Assembly (NCBI GenBank): GCA_000320605.2
Contig: KB445812.1
Coordinates: 186,001 to 250,000 of the forward strand
Origin: Gelatoporia subvermispora B
Lineage: Eukaryota > Basidiomycota > Agaricomycetes > Polyporales > Gelatoporiaceae
Reading direction: 5' to 3'
Length of the DNA stretch: 64,000 nucleotides
The notes beneath the pieces were generated by a model, which was not told the DNA's origin, ran no database searches, and saw only the letters and a program-made list of their open reading frames with translations. A program made the position numbers and the translations under genes. Below, in pieces: positions 1 through 12,700 of this stretch. Each line of letters begins with the position of its first letter. Position 1 is the first letter of the stretch.

Positions 1-29
1 ACGCGGAATACAAGGGTACACACAGAAAA

Positions 30-1239
30 CTAAATAAGGCGTCTGCAGTTATCACATTGAATTCCCAATGGAGACTTCTGCTCAATATCCTGGGAGTGAG
101 GTCGATGCCAATGGTACTCCAGCGCCACTGGCATATGAGACATCTCAGTCGATGCAAGTGCCCGGTGCATAGGTTGGCTTGATGACAGTTGATACGGGAT
201 CTGCGATTTTACGGAGCTCTCATTCACGAGATTCTGTTTGAAGCGAATGATGAGGAGGTTAAACGTAATGCCTGTGATTTGCACAAGCTGTTTAAATGTG
301 CACATTGCTTGATGAGATGGGGCGTCATCCACTTTTCAGAGTTGAACATGTACCCACACAGTCACTTGTGATGTAGACCGCTGAGCTCTTCGCAATTTCC
401 GTGGCGAGTGTGATGACAGCGGTGAAGGTGTATAGGGCGCCTGCCTCGATGAGGAGACGCATGACATATGGAAGCCCAGTTGGAGTCTGGGTATACGCAC
501 GACTCCGTCGCGACGTTCTCCAAATGCGAAGAACGATGAGAGCTAGCACGGAGATCATTTATTCTGCTGGTACCATAATTGCATTTGCGAAGACACACCT
601 GTGGTGATAGCGTTCAAAACTGCTGTGAGTGACATGAGGGGGATCGTGAGGGATGTCAGGGATGATGCGTTAACCCCGTTGCTAGGATCAATTGTAGTGG
701 TCCGTGCATTGAATAGAATGCTGACGATTAAGGTTGTAATCCAAATTACAGTCGAAAAGGCGATGGCCAGCCAATCTCGCTCGTAGATTAACCAGCATCG
801 GTATATCTAGAGCAATGTCGTATGCATAACTCGAAAAGCCTGTAAGATAATCGAACGAACCATGATACCGTCACCAATCAGGATCTGTATACATTGGTCG
901 GCGTCCTGCATTTGAAAGTGGTGAGGAAGCGAACATCCGTGAATGTAGGAGTCATCCTACCTTGATTCTGTTCATCCAAAGGGATACATCTGTGAACAGA
1001 GATGTGTTGTTTGTTCTCCACACTCGCACGTTCAGCGCAGCATTCACAGACACGTCAAGCACCCCGACGATACCCATACACACGGACACAATTATGAGCC
1101 ACCTAGTCGCCTTTCCCCGTGCCAGGTCCACGCAGAGAAGCGTCCAGAGTGCCAGTGCGAGCGTCGTAAGATGCACGCCCGCGCAAATACTGGTGAAGAA
1201 AAGCGAGAGGATACGTGCTGCTACCAGAGACAGGGTCAT
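30..1239 (-). CDS. Multi-pass membrane protein of an agaricomycete-type family, function unknown
   Basis: Five exons join in frame: 1239-961, 905-861, 806-599, 542-358 and 287-30, giving 324 residues. All introns are GT-AG. The protein has about six or seven hydrophobic segments. The first is in the N-terminal 30 residues (ICAGVHLTTLALALWTLL) and later ones include DWLAIAFSTVIWITTL and LYTFTAVITLATEIA. Charged loops such as RIWRTSRRSR sit between helices, and the C-terminal 65 residues are hydrophilic. This layout, including the IYRCWLIYERDW and IVLRIWRTSR segments, resembles a large family of uncharacterised seven-helix proteins in Agaricomycetes. No signal peptide separate from the first helix is visible. 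The start at 1239 is the first ATG in frame with the first helix. Function is not inferred; a receptor-like role is only a guess. Confidence 0.72.
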
Positions 1240-2569
1240 TCGTTGGGTGTTGCGCAGGTGAGTAACTGTACAGGTGGGATGATTCTTACACTGGCCCCGC
1301 TAAATGATAGTTAATGAGGAAAGACTTTGACATTGCGCAGCCTCTGCGCTAGTATCGGAGGGAAAACTCGCACAGCTTAGATAACTCGCTCAAAGCAGTG
1401 TAGTTCCTTATCTGCACTTGTACCCACTCCGAACGCGTGGCCTGTCGAGTCGAGACGTAACTAGAACGTAACAGTCAGAAGTATGCATGACGGTCCTAGG
1501 ATACAAGATAGGTACCCGCACTACGAAATCCGTGTCGCCAAGCATCGTACATATTGACTGCCGAGCGATGTCACAAACTCCTACAGCGACTCTCCAGAGC
1601 TCCATCGTTCAGTGCGTGGGTGTTGTGCTGCATGTGTTCAACACTTGCAGCGGCAGGCACTGAGTATGTTTTTTGTAGCGAAGAGACCGAAACTCACACA
1701 ATGGGTCTTGTGCCGCGTATACAGGTTGACAAATCATGGATTTGGCACGAGGCGCTCCTACTTTATGGTCGCCGCTGACCGCCCTGCATGCAATGTCAGA
1801 TTGACACATCGAGAATGGTTTAAACCTACCCTCACCTCGATCAGAAGGGTGCATTGGAGATGTGTGCGTATGTTCTCCCTGCCACTGAGGAGTGAAACTT
1901 TGAAGGTCCATGGTTTCGACGGTCACCGATGGCAGCGATCAAAGGATAAGATCGTAGCAGCTCAATCGGCGGTCAGCCTACAGATGTTTGTGCAATCAGC
2001 TGCCCGGTCACGTCAGCGGAGAACGACAAGTAGGGTTGCTGGCAGATTCATAACATGCTAACCTGAATATGAAATGTATAAATATCAACAGTCCTGCACA
2101 AGGCGACACTAATTCGGCCGCTCCGTGGACTACGGAGCTGCAAGCTGACACGCCGGTGCTACGCGGGGCTGACATCACAGAACACATATCCCAAGTTCGC
2201 TTTGTAACCCTACTTCGAAAGTCTTGTGATGATAGTTCACAGGGCCGTTAACGGTCCTCTTTTCCCGAGTTGGAGTGCTCGCTTTTGAATGGAAGAAAAA
2301 TCAGGCAGATGCAAGACATCAAAGTCAAGCTTTCAGCTTCCAGAATGGCCAGGTGGCAGTAGCTGAAAGAGAGCCTCAACGGCGCTTAAATAGTGTCGCC
2401 AGGAGCACGGCGAAGGTCAACACGCAGAACTAGAGACCGAGATAGCATGCTACTCATTGTCAGCTCATATACGTAGAGGCTTCCCGATGATGACGTTGAT
2501 GCGTCCATGAATCATGATCATTACAGTCTCACTCGAGTCTAATCAAGCAGTCCTGACTCCTAGTCAACA
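1240..2569. other. Stretch without a supportable gene
   Basis: Open frames of up to about 150 codons exist on both strands between 1400 and 2060, but they overlap one another, have no recognisable domain and no plausible splice partners. I read this as intergenic DNA between the membrane-protein gene and the repeat that starts near 2570. Confidence 0.5.
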
Positions 2570-3360
2570 ACTGCGATTGGCACAAAGTGCAATGACTATA
2601 TACAAAGCAATCAACACTAACATGAGATCGACGACAGGAGCAAGGTATCTACGCTACACGGCGATATTGCTGAGAACACAGGCGTAAGGATGCGAGGGGG
2701 TAACAATCATGACGGTGATTTCGACTGCAGAGTCTATGGCCTCCTGGTATGTGCAGTCTTCCAATTCCTACAGGTACTCACGCTCGAGCTTCTGCGCGTA
2801 GCCCGGGATGAACATACCACCATGGTATGCTCATACAGCACTCAGCCCGTATGCGTGTCGAAGGTGGGCGCGAGTTGTCTGCACTGCATGTCCAGCCCGA
2901 GCGCCTGCATGATGCTGCATCGTGTGCTTGCTGTCCTGCATTCCCTACACATGTGACATCGACGTGGGGAGCCCTGCCGTCGTACTGCTGGCCAATGGGC
3001 TGCTGGTGCTGGTGCTGGTGCGCGGACGGCCCGGGCATGTGCATCGGCGGCGCGGGGAGGGACAACGACAGGGACGGCAAGCGGGAAAAGACAGACTTGC
3101 GGGAATCATCTTCCGCTGCGTCATTGGTCCGCGAAGCACGAACATAGGAGGGCTCACAAAGCCATCGGGGGCCTTGATGGACGTGGGGTGCGCGTACGCT
3201 TCTGCGAGGACCTCCCACGGGCGCACGTTGGCTAGCATCGTGCCTTGGGCGCGGGAGATGCTGTTCACCGGCGTGAGTGGCCGTGAGCCGCCGTGTGCGG
3301 GCAGAGATCTAAGAAACGTCGGGAGCGTGGTCGGATTGCAGAGCGTCGAGGGCATGCCGC
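2570..3360 (-). pseudogene. Decayed partial tandem copy of the 3' half of the HMG-box gene
   Basis: On the minus strand, fragments in shifted frames match the C-terminal half of the neighbouring HMG-box factor. Examples are GGSRPLTPVNSISRAQ against GGSRPLTPVSNISRAQ, and PAPPMHMPGPSAHQHQHQQP against PAPPMQMPEPYSHQHQQHQQ. Homology continues beyond the stop codon: 2570-2760 resembles 3585-3780, including the shared block acacggcgatat. The copy therefore covers the 3' flank, the last exon and part of exon 3. It has no HMG box, and stop codons and frame changes interrupt it. A tandem partial duplication followed by decay explains this best. Confidence 0.75.
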
Positions 3361-3784
3361 GGCATTGGGGACAAGGAGGATTTATACTGAGTATGCATCA
3401 CGTTTCTGCTTCAGAGCGATTTCCTTCACGATCACAGTATGTGTAGCGAAATGTAGCCCATTTCGCGGATATTGGATGTTGAACTGGTCTCGCTACTTTC
3501 CCACCCAGCCACCCTTTGTACGACTAGCTAGAACTTGTCGTTGACATTATCCGAGGTTCAGTACGATCCATAATCCAGCTTGTGGTTGCAATTTATAACA
3601 ACGTTACGTGACTATGTACAGAGCAATCAGCACAACACGAGAGGCGATGACAGCAAATTATGGTATATACGTTACACGGCGATATCGCTACAAAGGGGAT
3701 CAGACCCGAACAAAGTCGTAAAGATACAGGTGGGTAACAATCATGGGGATCATTTCGGAGAGTCTGGGGTATATTACGGAACGT

Positions 3785-5687
3785 CTAGTAAGCAAGTTCA
3801 GTCTGGGGCGCAGCCGCCTCCTGGAACGCGTAATCCTCCAATTCTTGCGAGTATTCCTGCGTGTAGTCCTGCATGTAACCCTGTGAGAACATGCCACCTT
3901 GTGCGTGCTCGTAGGGCGCGAAGCCCATGTGCATGTCGAGCGCGGGGGCGGGTTGCGCGCACATGTCTAGCCCGAGTGCATGCATCGCGTGTTCGCTGTC
4001 CTGCAATCCCTGCGCCCAGCCATCGTACTGCTGGATGGGCTGTTGGTGCTGCTGGTGCTGGTGCGAGTACGGCTCAGGCATCTGCATAGGTGGCGCCGGC
4101 AGGGAAGACTCGGACGGGGACGGCGAACCGGAGAAGGCAGAAGAGGGCCCCGATTGCGAGAACCAGCTCCCGTCGAGGGCCATGCCCGCAAGTGGGTCGA
4201 CCGGCTGGGGCTGCGCGTAGAACGGGCCGGGCGTGTACGGGCTCGCGGTGGAGACAGAGGAAGGGTGCTCGTGCGGGGGCACCTGCTCGAACGGCGAGAT
4301 GCTTAGCGAGAGCTCGGGCGGCACCTGCGCGTCCGCGAACTTCTGGAATTCACAAGCAGACAAGGGAGGGAGATAGCGTGCATCAGCATCAGGGTCCCGC
4401 GAAGCACGGATGCAGGAACACTCACGAAGCCGCCCTGGGCGCCGTCCATGGGCGCGCCCGCGAAGGCGCCGGACGCACCGCTGTCGAGGAAGGTGGGCTC
4501 AAAGAGCGAGGTATCCACATCGGGGAGCGGGGACCAGTCGCGCTGGAGCTGCCACGCCTCGGTGGGCACGTGCTGCGCGTACGCGTCCGCGGGGACCATC
4601 CACGAGCGCGAGGGCACCGGCTGGGCGCTCGAGGCGCGGCGCTGGCCGAGCATCGCGCGCTGTGCGCGGGAGATGTTGCTCACTGGTGTGAGCGGACGCG
4701 AGCCGCCGTGCACCGGCGGCGCGGGGAGGAACGGCAACATCGGGAGCGTGATCGGGTTGTAGAGCGTCGAGGGCGGCGGCACGGACGACGAACGGCGGTG
4801 TGCGTAGAGCGGGATGGGCGCGTGCAGCGGCGTGCTGGGGCCGGCGCCCGCGCCGAAGAGGAAGCTGTCAGGAAAGTCTGGGACGCCGGGCGGCATGTGT
4901 ACGCCGCGCTGCATGTCGAGCTGGCGCACGGCAGCCGCGAGCTCGTCGCCCTTCTTGCCCTGCAGGAGGAGCTGCGCGACGTCCTCGCAGCGCTGCTCCT
5001 CGGACTCGGCAAACGGGGTCTTTTCGTTGCGCTTCGCGGCGGCCTCCTCCTTCTCTTTCTTTTTCTTGTGTACAGGCCGGTACTTGTAGTTTGGATGCTT
5101 CTTCTGGTGTGCCGCCTTTTCCTCTTTCGCACGCACCTCCCAGATGCGCTTCTCGTCTAGCGGCAGCGCACGCCAGCAATTGCCTGTCCGATGCTAGATC
5201 AGAGCCAGCGTTCAGCGCGACGCCACATGGGACATACCGATGATCTTTGAGAGCGAGCAGTGATTCGTCTCGATCGAGCCGGGGACATGCTTTTGTCGCA
5301 CGAACTCGCGTCGGAAGAGCATGAACGCATTCGCGGGTCGAGGAATGTAGCCTTGTGATGGCCGCTTGCCTGGCGGGATCCGTCGACGCGTGGGTTGAGG
5401 TGGTGGTACCTCTGAAGGCGGGAAGATCGCGTTTGTGGGCGACGACGACTCGCCGAAGGACTCTAGCATGTCCTCCTGGCCTGGCTCAACGTACGTGCCC
5501 GGGGTAACATTTGGTGCAAAGGTGACGCCTGCTGGCGATGGCGATGAGATTCCGTAGTTTCCTGCTTTGATCGGGGTAAGGTCTGCAGTGCGATGGTCAG
5601 GCCGCTGTAAATGCGATTGGGAAGAGAAAACATACTGATGGCCAAAGAAGATCTCCTTCGCTGAGTAGGATGTCGCACCACGGGCAT
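3785..5687 (-). CDS. HMG-box (MATA_HMG type) transcription factor
   Basis: Four exons, 5687-5636, 5582-5238, 5183-4426 and 4342-3785, join in frame to 570 residues. The HMG box lies at about residues 99-170: RPANAFMLFRREFVRQKHVP, then NHCSLSKIIGNCWRALP, ending in a basic tail (YRPVHKKKKEKEE). An intron splits the box at the SKIIG codons. This is the MATA_HMG subtype, which in basidiomycetes includes regulators of mating and fruiting such as Pcc1 and Prf1; which one this matches cannot be told here. The rest is low-complexity: a Ser/Pro/Ala-rich middle, a Gln/His-rich run (HQHQQHQQPIQQYDG) and an acidic end (QDYTQEYSQELEDYAF) that could serve in activation. The protein should be nuclear. A degraded copy of its 3' half lies immediately downstream. 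Confidence 0.88.
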
Positions 5688-8666
5688 GTCTATTGTCTAG
5701 AAGGTGAGAAGGTCGTGTAGCGTGAACTTGTGATGAGTGTCGATTGTCGATTGCTCGCCCGTTTGCCGAAGCTGGGAGACAATAAGAGGGCGACTGGACA
5801 GCGAACCTTATTGTTCTCCCCCATGTCTTTATACCGGTGAACGCCCATCACACCCACGACCCTCCATCCTCCGAACAGATTCCATCTCAGAATCCTCCCA
5901 TCGCCTATCCTCCTCAGCCCCGGACCTCGGACACCTCCATTCCCAAATCCTCGGCAGATTCTGCTCCGCCACATTTTCGCATTTTCTCATTGGTCAGATT
6001 CCTGATTTCTCACGGGTATCGCGTGTGCCTCGTCGCGCGAGGACCTGCCTCGTCCTGTCCGCAATCATCATCTTCACCTCCGCACAGCTCAGGAAAATCT
6101 CCTCCGGACACAACCATCGCCAGCACCTCTGCTCTCGTCGTCTCCGCATCTTCGACTTCTCCTCGTCCGTGCCCGAGGCTTTCCAGTCTCTCGAGGACCG
6201 CTATGCTGCGCCAGGGTCGGCCCGCACAACCTTCTCGAAGAGCTGCCAGAGGTCCCGTGCCTGCCGGAACGAGGGCCCTGTCCTATTGCGGTCATCACCT
6301 TGTCCACGAAAAAGGCAACTAGCTTGTACCCTCTCGTTTTGGCTCTCGTCCATGCAAGTTCCTAGGACGGTCCATGTGTCCCGGCAGCCCCAGCAGGGCA
6401 TCTGAGTATCGGGACTGTCTCGTACGGCTCGCTCGGCATCCTGGCTCGAGACTGCCCCATGTTCCGCGAACGCGAATACACTCAGGGCGACTCGCCCGCG
6501 GTTCTGCTGTTATGATCGCCATGATATAGCTCAAATTGAGACATTTACTCGGACATCACCTGCTCGAAAATATCTCATGTCTACTCTGCAATGCTGCGGC
6601 TGGCGTCCACCTTCCGGCGGTGTGTCAAAATCCTGTGCGCCAGCGCATAAACAACGGCTGGACCACACGTGGCGACTGCTTCCGTCCCTCTCTGAATTTA
6701 CTTCCGCGCGTAATCACGCTTGCACCAGTGCAAACCCAATCGGAAACTGGTCCGACCCCACCTCCACCATCACGCGTCGCCGTCTGGCCAGCTGAGCTCG
6801 CGCAGTGGCAAACTCCGTCCGAATAAGTTGCTCGAAGCTCCATCCGCGGACCCAGGCTTCCCTTTCTCGAGCTGCTCGCCTCCGCTCATTCTACGTCGCC
6901 ATGCACTTCTGATCCGCTCGCCTCATCGCCAGGACCCATCTCCAGGATACGTAACCCCCGTACTCCGCGAAACCAGCGCGTCGAGCCGGCCCGCCCGCGA
7001 ACGAGCTCTTTCAATTGCGCCCTTACGCAATTGCTCGACGCATAGTTAGCCGCGCGCCCCGCTGTGAAAGGCAGGCGTTGTTCATCTTGAACCCTCCCAT
7101 GAATCTTCCTGGACTCGTCTTGTATTCCGTCGCTCGCGAACTCTCGTCGGGCGGGCTCGTAATTCGTCCAGCAGGGCGTGAACTTGCTGAAACGCGTTTC
7201 AGATGTGCGGAGCTCACGACTGCTTGTGTCTGATTGACTTCTCTAGCCGTTGCCTTGCGAACTTTGGCCTACAGGTCGGTGCCGGTGATGTCAGCGCCCT
7301 CGATGCGCCTTCACTGCGACTTTTGCAGACTGGCTCTCCGCTCTTGGCTGAGGACCTCGCAACAACCCCCAAATGCTTGTTCCTGCGTCGTCCTGGACAC
7401 CCCGCAGGCCCTTCGTGCAATCCTGTGCCGCTTCTTCTGCGTACTGATCGCTTTCCGGAGCCGGGTGCTATGTCTCTGTCCCATTCACTGATCAGTATGC
7501 TCTTCGAGAATGGACGGCCCCCCTCCGGCGTTTCTACGCTCGAATTTGCGGCCAGAGTCGCCATGACGTGGGCATATAGCGGTGCGTCCACAGCGCCCGG
7601 CAGAAATATTCAAGTCTCCGGCACCGGAACAGGCCCATCTGATATCGCACCTCTCCCGATCTCAATCATGCAAATTCGCAAACTGCCCCAATACCTCCTC
7701 CTGCCCGCTCGCACAAGGTTTCGATAGCACCTGGGGTCTCGCGGATCGTTCGTTCCATCTGTGGTACTTTTACCTCAATAAACGGATAGAAGCACCTACG
7801 GCCTTGTATAAAGCAGATAACTGGAATACTATGGAAGGATGGACGTTGTATTGAGCGCACAGCATCCGTACACATGTACTACAGGAGCTGTGAATATGAT
7901 AACTGTCGACGGCAGTGCCGTGGCTATGGCTGTGGCTGGCGGGCACGCAGGCGCACTGAAAGTGCACGTCCCGCAGGAACCTTTCTGATTGTTCCGGATT
8001 CCACACGTCGCTCTCCTTGCACTGAATACATCCGTACTCACGACGATCCTTGACTGCCAGCGACGTCGCCGACGAACCCACCGTACATCCATGACGCTCA
8101 TCACGCATCTCATACCATCGCAAACAGCACACAGACAAACGCACGCAGGACGCCACATCACGATGATATTCGAATGACACCCGCCCGACTCGACTCCGGG
8201 ACGCACGTGTGGGTGACACACCTCGCACGATCCGCCTCCAGTCTCCATACGCCGCCTCCGGACGCCGCGTGCGCCTTTGAGGGCCCAGGGACGGTACCAT
8301 CGCGCGCTTTCAAAGTCTCAGGTACGATACGTGCCGTGCGATGCCATCTCGCGATACTGCTCGCAGCCACGCAGAAAGATCGCAGTCTCGTACCTCGTGG
8401 GCGCTGCTGTCTGGCGTCTGGCACTGTGACAGTGCGAGGCGTAGAGCGTCTAGGGGATGCGGCTGCGTGTCGCCAGGGTGATCAGCTGTGAGATATGGCC
8501 GCTAGAGGTTGGACATATACGGGTCTAACAGCTACTCTCTGGTAACGCCTCGTCCCATCAGGTCGAAGCTATCGTACGGGGAATTGCAGGAGGGGTTCAT
8601 CTTCAGTGGAATGTGCGCAAGACAGGCGTTAGGTACCTAGAGTACTGCAAGAGAGTAGAATATATC
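5688..8666. other. Long stretch upstream of the HMG-box gene, no gene supported
   Basis: Nearly 3 kb separates the HMG-box start from the tRNA. Several long open frames are present, for example 5737-6405 and 7203-7727 on the plus strand, but different frames and strands are open over the same bases. None shows a domain, a convincing start or a splice pattern. Much of 5830-6330 is pyrimidine-rich on the plus strand. It may be an extended regulatory or leader region of the HMG-box gene, which is inference only. A lineage-specific gene cannot be excluded. Confidence 0.4.
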
Positions 8667-8768
8667 GGCTCAATGGTCTAGTAGTATGATTCGCGCTTCG
8701 GGTTGTCCCCGGTCCGTAACTCGGACTTAATCTGCGCGAGGTCCCGGGTTCAATTCCCGGTTGAGCCC
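8667..8768 (+). tRNA. tRNA-Pro (anticodon CGG) with a 30-nt intron
   Basis: The acceptor stem GGCTCAA (8667-8673) pairs with TTGAGCC (8761-8767). The anticodon stem CGCGC (8692-8696) pairs with GCGCG (8734-8738), and the loop reads TT-CGG-G. The T arm contains the B-box GGTTCAATTCC. An intron at 8703-8732 interrupts the loop one base after the anticodon, the usual position for nuclear tRNA introns, and its CCCCGG can pair with the anticodon. A TTTTT run at 8769-8773 is a RNA polymerase III stop. The body matches fungal tRNA-Pro. Confidence 0.94.
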
Positions 8769-8773
8769 TTTTT

Positions 8774-9774
8774 GATATGACAAGACACTCGTGCCTGGAT
8801 GTCCATCGTACTTGCATACATTGCTGTTGTGGCTGTTTCCGCTTATTTTCACCGTCTCCATCTTCCCTCCAACTTGTTTTTCATTAGTCTCAGAGGCATT
8901 TGTCGGTCACCCCTGTCATGTCTCGTATGAATGAACTTTATTTCTTCTGAGTGGCGTCTTGCACTCCGAAATAACACGGGAGGCCTCGTGTTTCCAGAAT
9001 GGTGCACCCCAGATAACCGTGGTCATCTCAGAGACAACGACATACATCTTCGCACTGTTCTTCCCTGATATACTCCTGGGGGGCTACCCTAGAAGTTAGA
9101 ATTCTGGGGCTGACTTATGGAGGCAGTTTGTGAGCCGCGGACTCCACAATTTGTCGTCCAGAATCAGAATCCCTGTTTCATTGCCATATGCTGGTGCTAG
9201 GCCGGTATCGACAGTGAAGCTGAGTCTAGTCACTACACGTTCGTCTGTCGTTTCGATCAACTCTCGTGTGTCGACGGCTGACACCTGATCTTCCGTATAG
9301 CACTATTTGTAACCTACCTCATCCAGACCAAATCCCAATAGATCTATCGGAATGATCCTGGGACTCAATGAGACAGTTGCCTGAGTTGTCTGCTTCATAA
9401 TCAAGTCGGGTCTCCTGGATACACTTGCGGCACTCATCACCCTCTACACGAGCATCTCTGCCAACACAATTGGCTCCTTTTCCTTAGTCCGGTATGAAAG
9501 AAAGCCCAGAGACAACGAAATTGCGTCAAGGTACATTGTAAGAGCATCAACTAGAGAGAACGGTCGCCAATTCAGGCTGGCGAAGCCTCTAGCTGTCAGG
9601 AACGGTCGAATAGTACGGGGACATCAGCAAAATCTCATTTTTATTTTTGTCGCTTTTACGTCTTGGTTGATCGGTAAGTGCCCCTAAAGCAAGATAAGTA
9701 CAAAAGTCCAGTCCCATTGGACTGGGATTTTCCCGCTTTTCCTGCTTTGGGCTACCAAATCAGCAAAAGCGGCG
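8774..9774. other. Intergenic, nothing recognised
   Basis: About 1 kb between the tRNA and the 3' end of the kinase gene. Only short open frames are present and no repeat or RNA gene was recognised. Confidence 0.5.
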
Positions 9775-12700
9775 CTAAGATGATTCTGACGATTTCCTGA
9801 TGTAAGACATAGACGGGATTTCCGGGATAATGGGAGAAGATGGTGGTGACTGTGACCGTTCGGGTCTCTCTGGAATGATAACTGGTCCGTACGGGGGTGA
9901 TGGAGAGGGCCTTTCTTGAAGCATTGGAGTAGGGGGTGACGGGGTGGATCTACTAGACCAAACGACTCGGGGCGACGAATTATACGGAGTGGGGGAAACT
10001 ATAGGGGGTGGTGGTTGCTGCGCGACGATAATGATTGGTGGCGGTGTATCAGCCCTTTGTGATTGTATAGCCATTCTAAATGCCCCAAACCATCCGCTAG
10101 CATTCTCGCCCGTATCGAAGTGCCTGTTCTCGACTAACGACACGTGATCACTCCGGGAGTCTGTGCCTTCACAACGAATCGCGTCGCCGTTCAGTGATAC
10201 CTTCCAGGATACCGGAGGAGCATTCCCGTAAGACTGGGTATACGAGAAGGATTGTGGGTCCGAATCCGAATCGAACTCTCGACAATCCGACGACATTTCA
10301 ACGTAGTTCCAGTTTGGCTCGGGTGGCTGGTTGGTGAGGGTTAGCACCGTTCTATCACAAAGCGAGCAACCCAACTTACCACCACGTGCTCTTTATCCCA
10401 AGGGTTCCAGTATGCATACATCATGTCGCCGTCCACGACCTTCTGCCATTGGACAAGGCGATACCGCCACTCCACCGTCTGTTTGGGTACCCGCTTGGAT
10501 TCCCGAGGGCGGAACATGCCTGCGACTGATTTCCTAAACCCCTTCGGCCGTGCGTAGTTTCGCAGGGCGTTGAACCATTGTTGCGCGAGGTTGTCGCTTG
10601 AGAAGCGCCACAGCACATCAACGTTTGCACCTGTACGGGTGATCGACGGCCCAATGAGCTCCCAAGTCTCCTCGTCAACCAAGGGGCCGTATTGAACATA
10701 AGCCGAGAATGCGGTAGCACCATCGCTGCACCAGCGTCAGGCCATTGGAGTCACTCGCCGTGAGTAAGTTGCGGCACTCACGACTCGAATGTTGCGTGGC
10801 GCGGATAGCATGGAACACTCATTCCGTGCGATTCCACGACGGGGTGCCCTTTGTCGGTGAACATGATCGTAGCGCGTTTCCTGATAATCAAACAGTCCAT
10901 TCGACACGGGGGGAGATCCCTCTGTTGTGTATCGGGGGACTCTGGCTGTGGTAGAGGCTTTTCCGCACCAGGAACAGAACTGCTGACATAGTCCGTGTAG
11001 GACGCAGATCTTGAGATCTGCAGTGACGCAGGAGTGGAGGGAGAAAGGGCTACTTGGGTTCAGGAATGCGAGGGTCACTGCAAGTAGGGGGAAATGACGT
11101 ACAGCCGGAAGGACTAAGTAGCATCGGTAGAATCCACTTCTTCGCCATCGCGATTAGCTTCGACGAAATTTCCTTCGTGGTCGGTCGACTGCCAGGGTCA
11201 TGCGAGATGCAAGCTGTCAGCAATTTCCACATCGCATCTGTGAAGCCTCTGTCGACGATCTCTTGCGCGGTAGGACGTTCGAGCGTCACGCAACCAGCTC
11301 TGACATCGTCATCTGATTCCGTGAGGAACGGAGGTCGATGTGTGAAGCTCTGCCAACGTCGAGCACGGCGTCATCGAGGAGCAGAAGACACAACGACAGC
11401 CTAACTCACCTCGTAAATAAGCATGCCAAACGCGTAAACATCCGTAGCATATGACAGATGTCCAGTCTCAATTGCCTCGGGCGCCATAAACCTCAATGTT
11501 CCAGTGGTGGGACCTGATGTCTGAGCGCTCTGTTCCTTGCGATACCTGATTGAGAGACCAAAGTCCGTGACGCATGCTTTGCCGCCATCATCGACGAGGA
11601 CATTGACCTCAAATGTGGCATCAAGATCCAACGCGCCTATATCCATAATCAACGCGGACATACTGCTTTGATGTCTCCATGTATGATTTTCTCATCGTGA
11701 AGGTAGCGAATGCCAAGAGACACCTCGTACAGCTAGATAAAACAAGGCGATGAGACGGATCGGAACAGGATCAGCGACGTGAGATCCGCTGACCAGTCTA
11801 GCTCGGTTACCATCCGAGAACGAGTCCAGGTATTGGAGTAGATGACCGTGCTGCATGTAGCGCAGGACTATGAAAGGTGGGTCTGCCGTGATCGATGCAC
11901 CATAACAAGGAACAATGTGATCGTGGTGTAAAGTGTACCATGTCTCCACTTCTCGCATGAGGTCCTGGTATGACGAACCAACTTAGCCTAGTGGTGCCAG
12001 CGCATATTACAGAGGATCGCACCTCTTTTTTATTGTTCTTCATCCGCTTGACAGCGACTGCGAGCCCTCGCCATTCCCCTCGAACAACTACCCCAAACCC
12101 GCCACCTCCCAACTCCGCCTCAGGATCAATGTCAATGTCGTACGCAGTGATGGTCCAGCGAGGGGAGTTCGTAGGAGCTAGCCTCCCAGTGGACCTTTGG
12201 AGGCAGATGAGACCTTGTTCTATGAACCTTCGTTCTGGTCCTTCCTTGGAGCTCTGGTGAAGCTCCTATCATGACATGCCATTAGTACAGCACAAACATC
12301 TGAGTGCTGGAAACGGACATACTCGCTGCATGGCCAACATTGCCTCGTCTGCGTGATCATCCTTGACCTCCAGAGCGCGCAGCATGGCTCGATCATCCTG
12401 CTTCTCGAGGATCCGAAGGCAGATATCCTTGATCTCAAGTGCGTCCTTCCGACGCGCCTCCTCGTATTCGTCTTGATGTTGAATCACGATGGCATGTGCG
12501 GAGATCTACGTCATGTCAGTACAACTACAACTTGTACTGTGCACATCTGACCTGGAAGGAGCTCAAGCAATCATCGAGCGATTGGTTACACTCGTCAAGC
12601 GCGTTCTCGATGTCATCTTGTCGAAGGATAGCCTTTAGGAAGGGCGTCTTGCACTGCGTAGACATCACATCTCGGACATATTCCATGTTTCTAGCACAGC

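Noticed and set aside
4090..5160. 356-codon plus-strand frame opposite the HMG-box gene
   Set aside because: It is Arg-rich, with no domain, and arises because the GC-rich HMG-box exon leaves the opposite strand open. The minus strand has the recognisable protein and splice sites.
5737..6405. 222-codon plus-strand frame upstream of the HMG-box gene
   Set aside because: No domain, Ser/Arg-rich composition, other frames open over the same bases and no supporting exon structure. Kept only as a possible lineage-specific gene in the gap note.
8629..8817. 62-codon frame antisense to the tRNA, containing QPGIEPGTSR
   Set aside because: This is the well-known false protein produced by translating a tRNA gene on the opposite strand.
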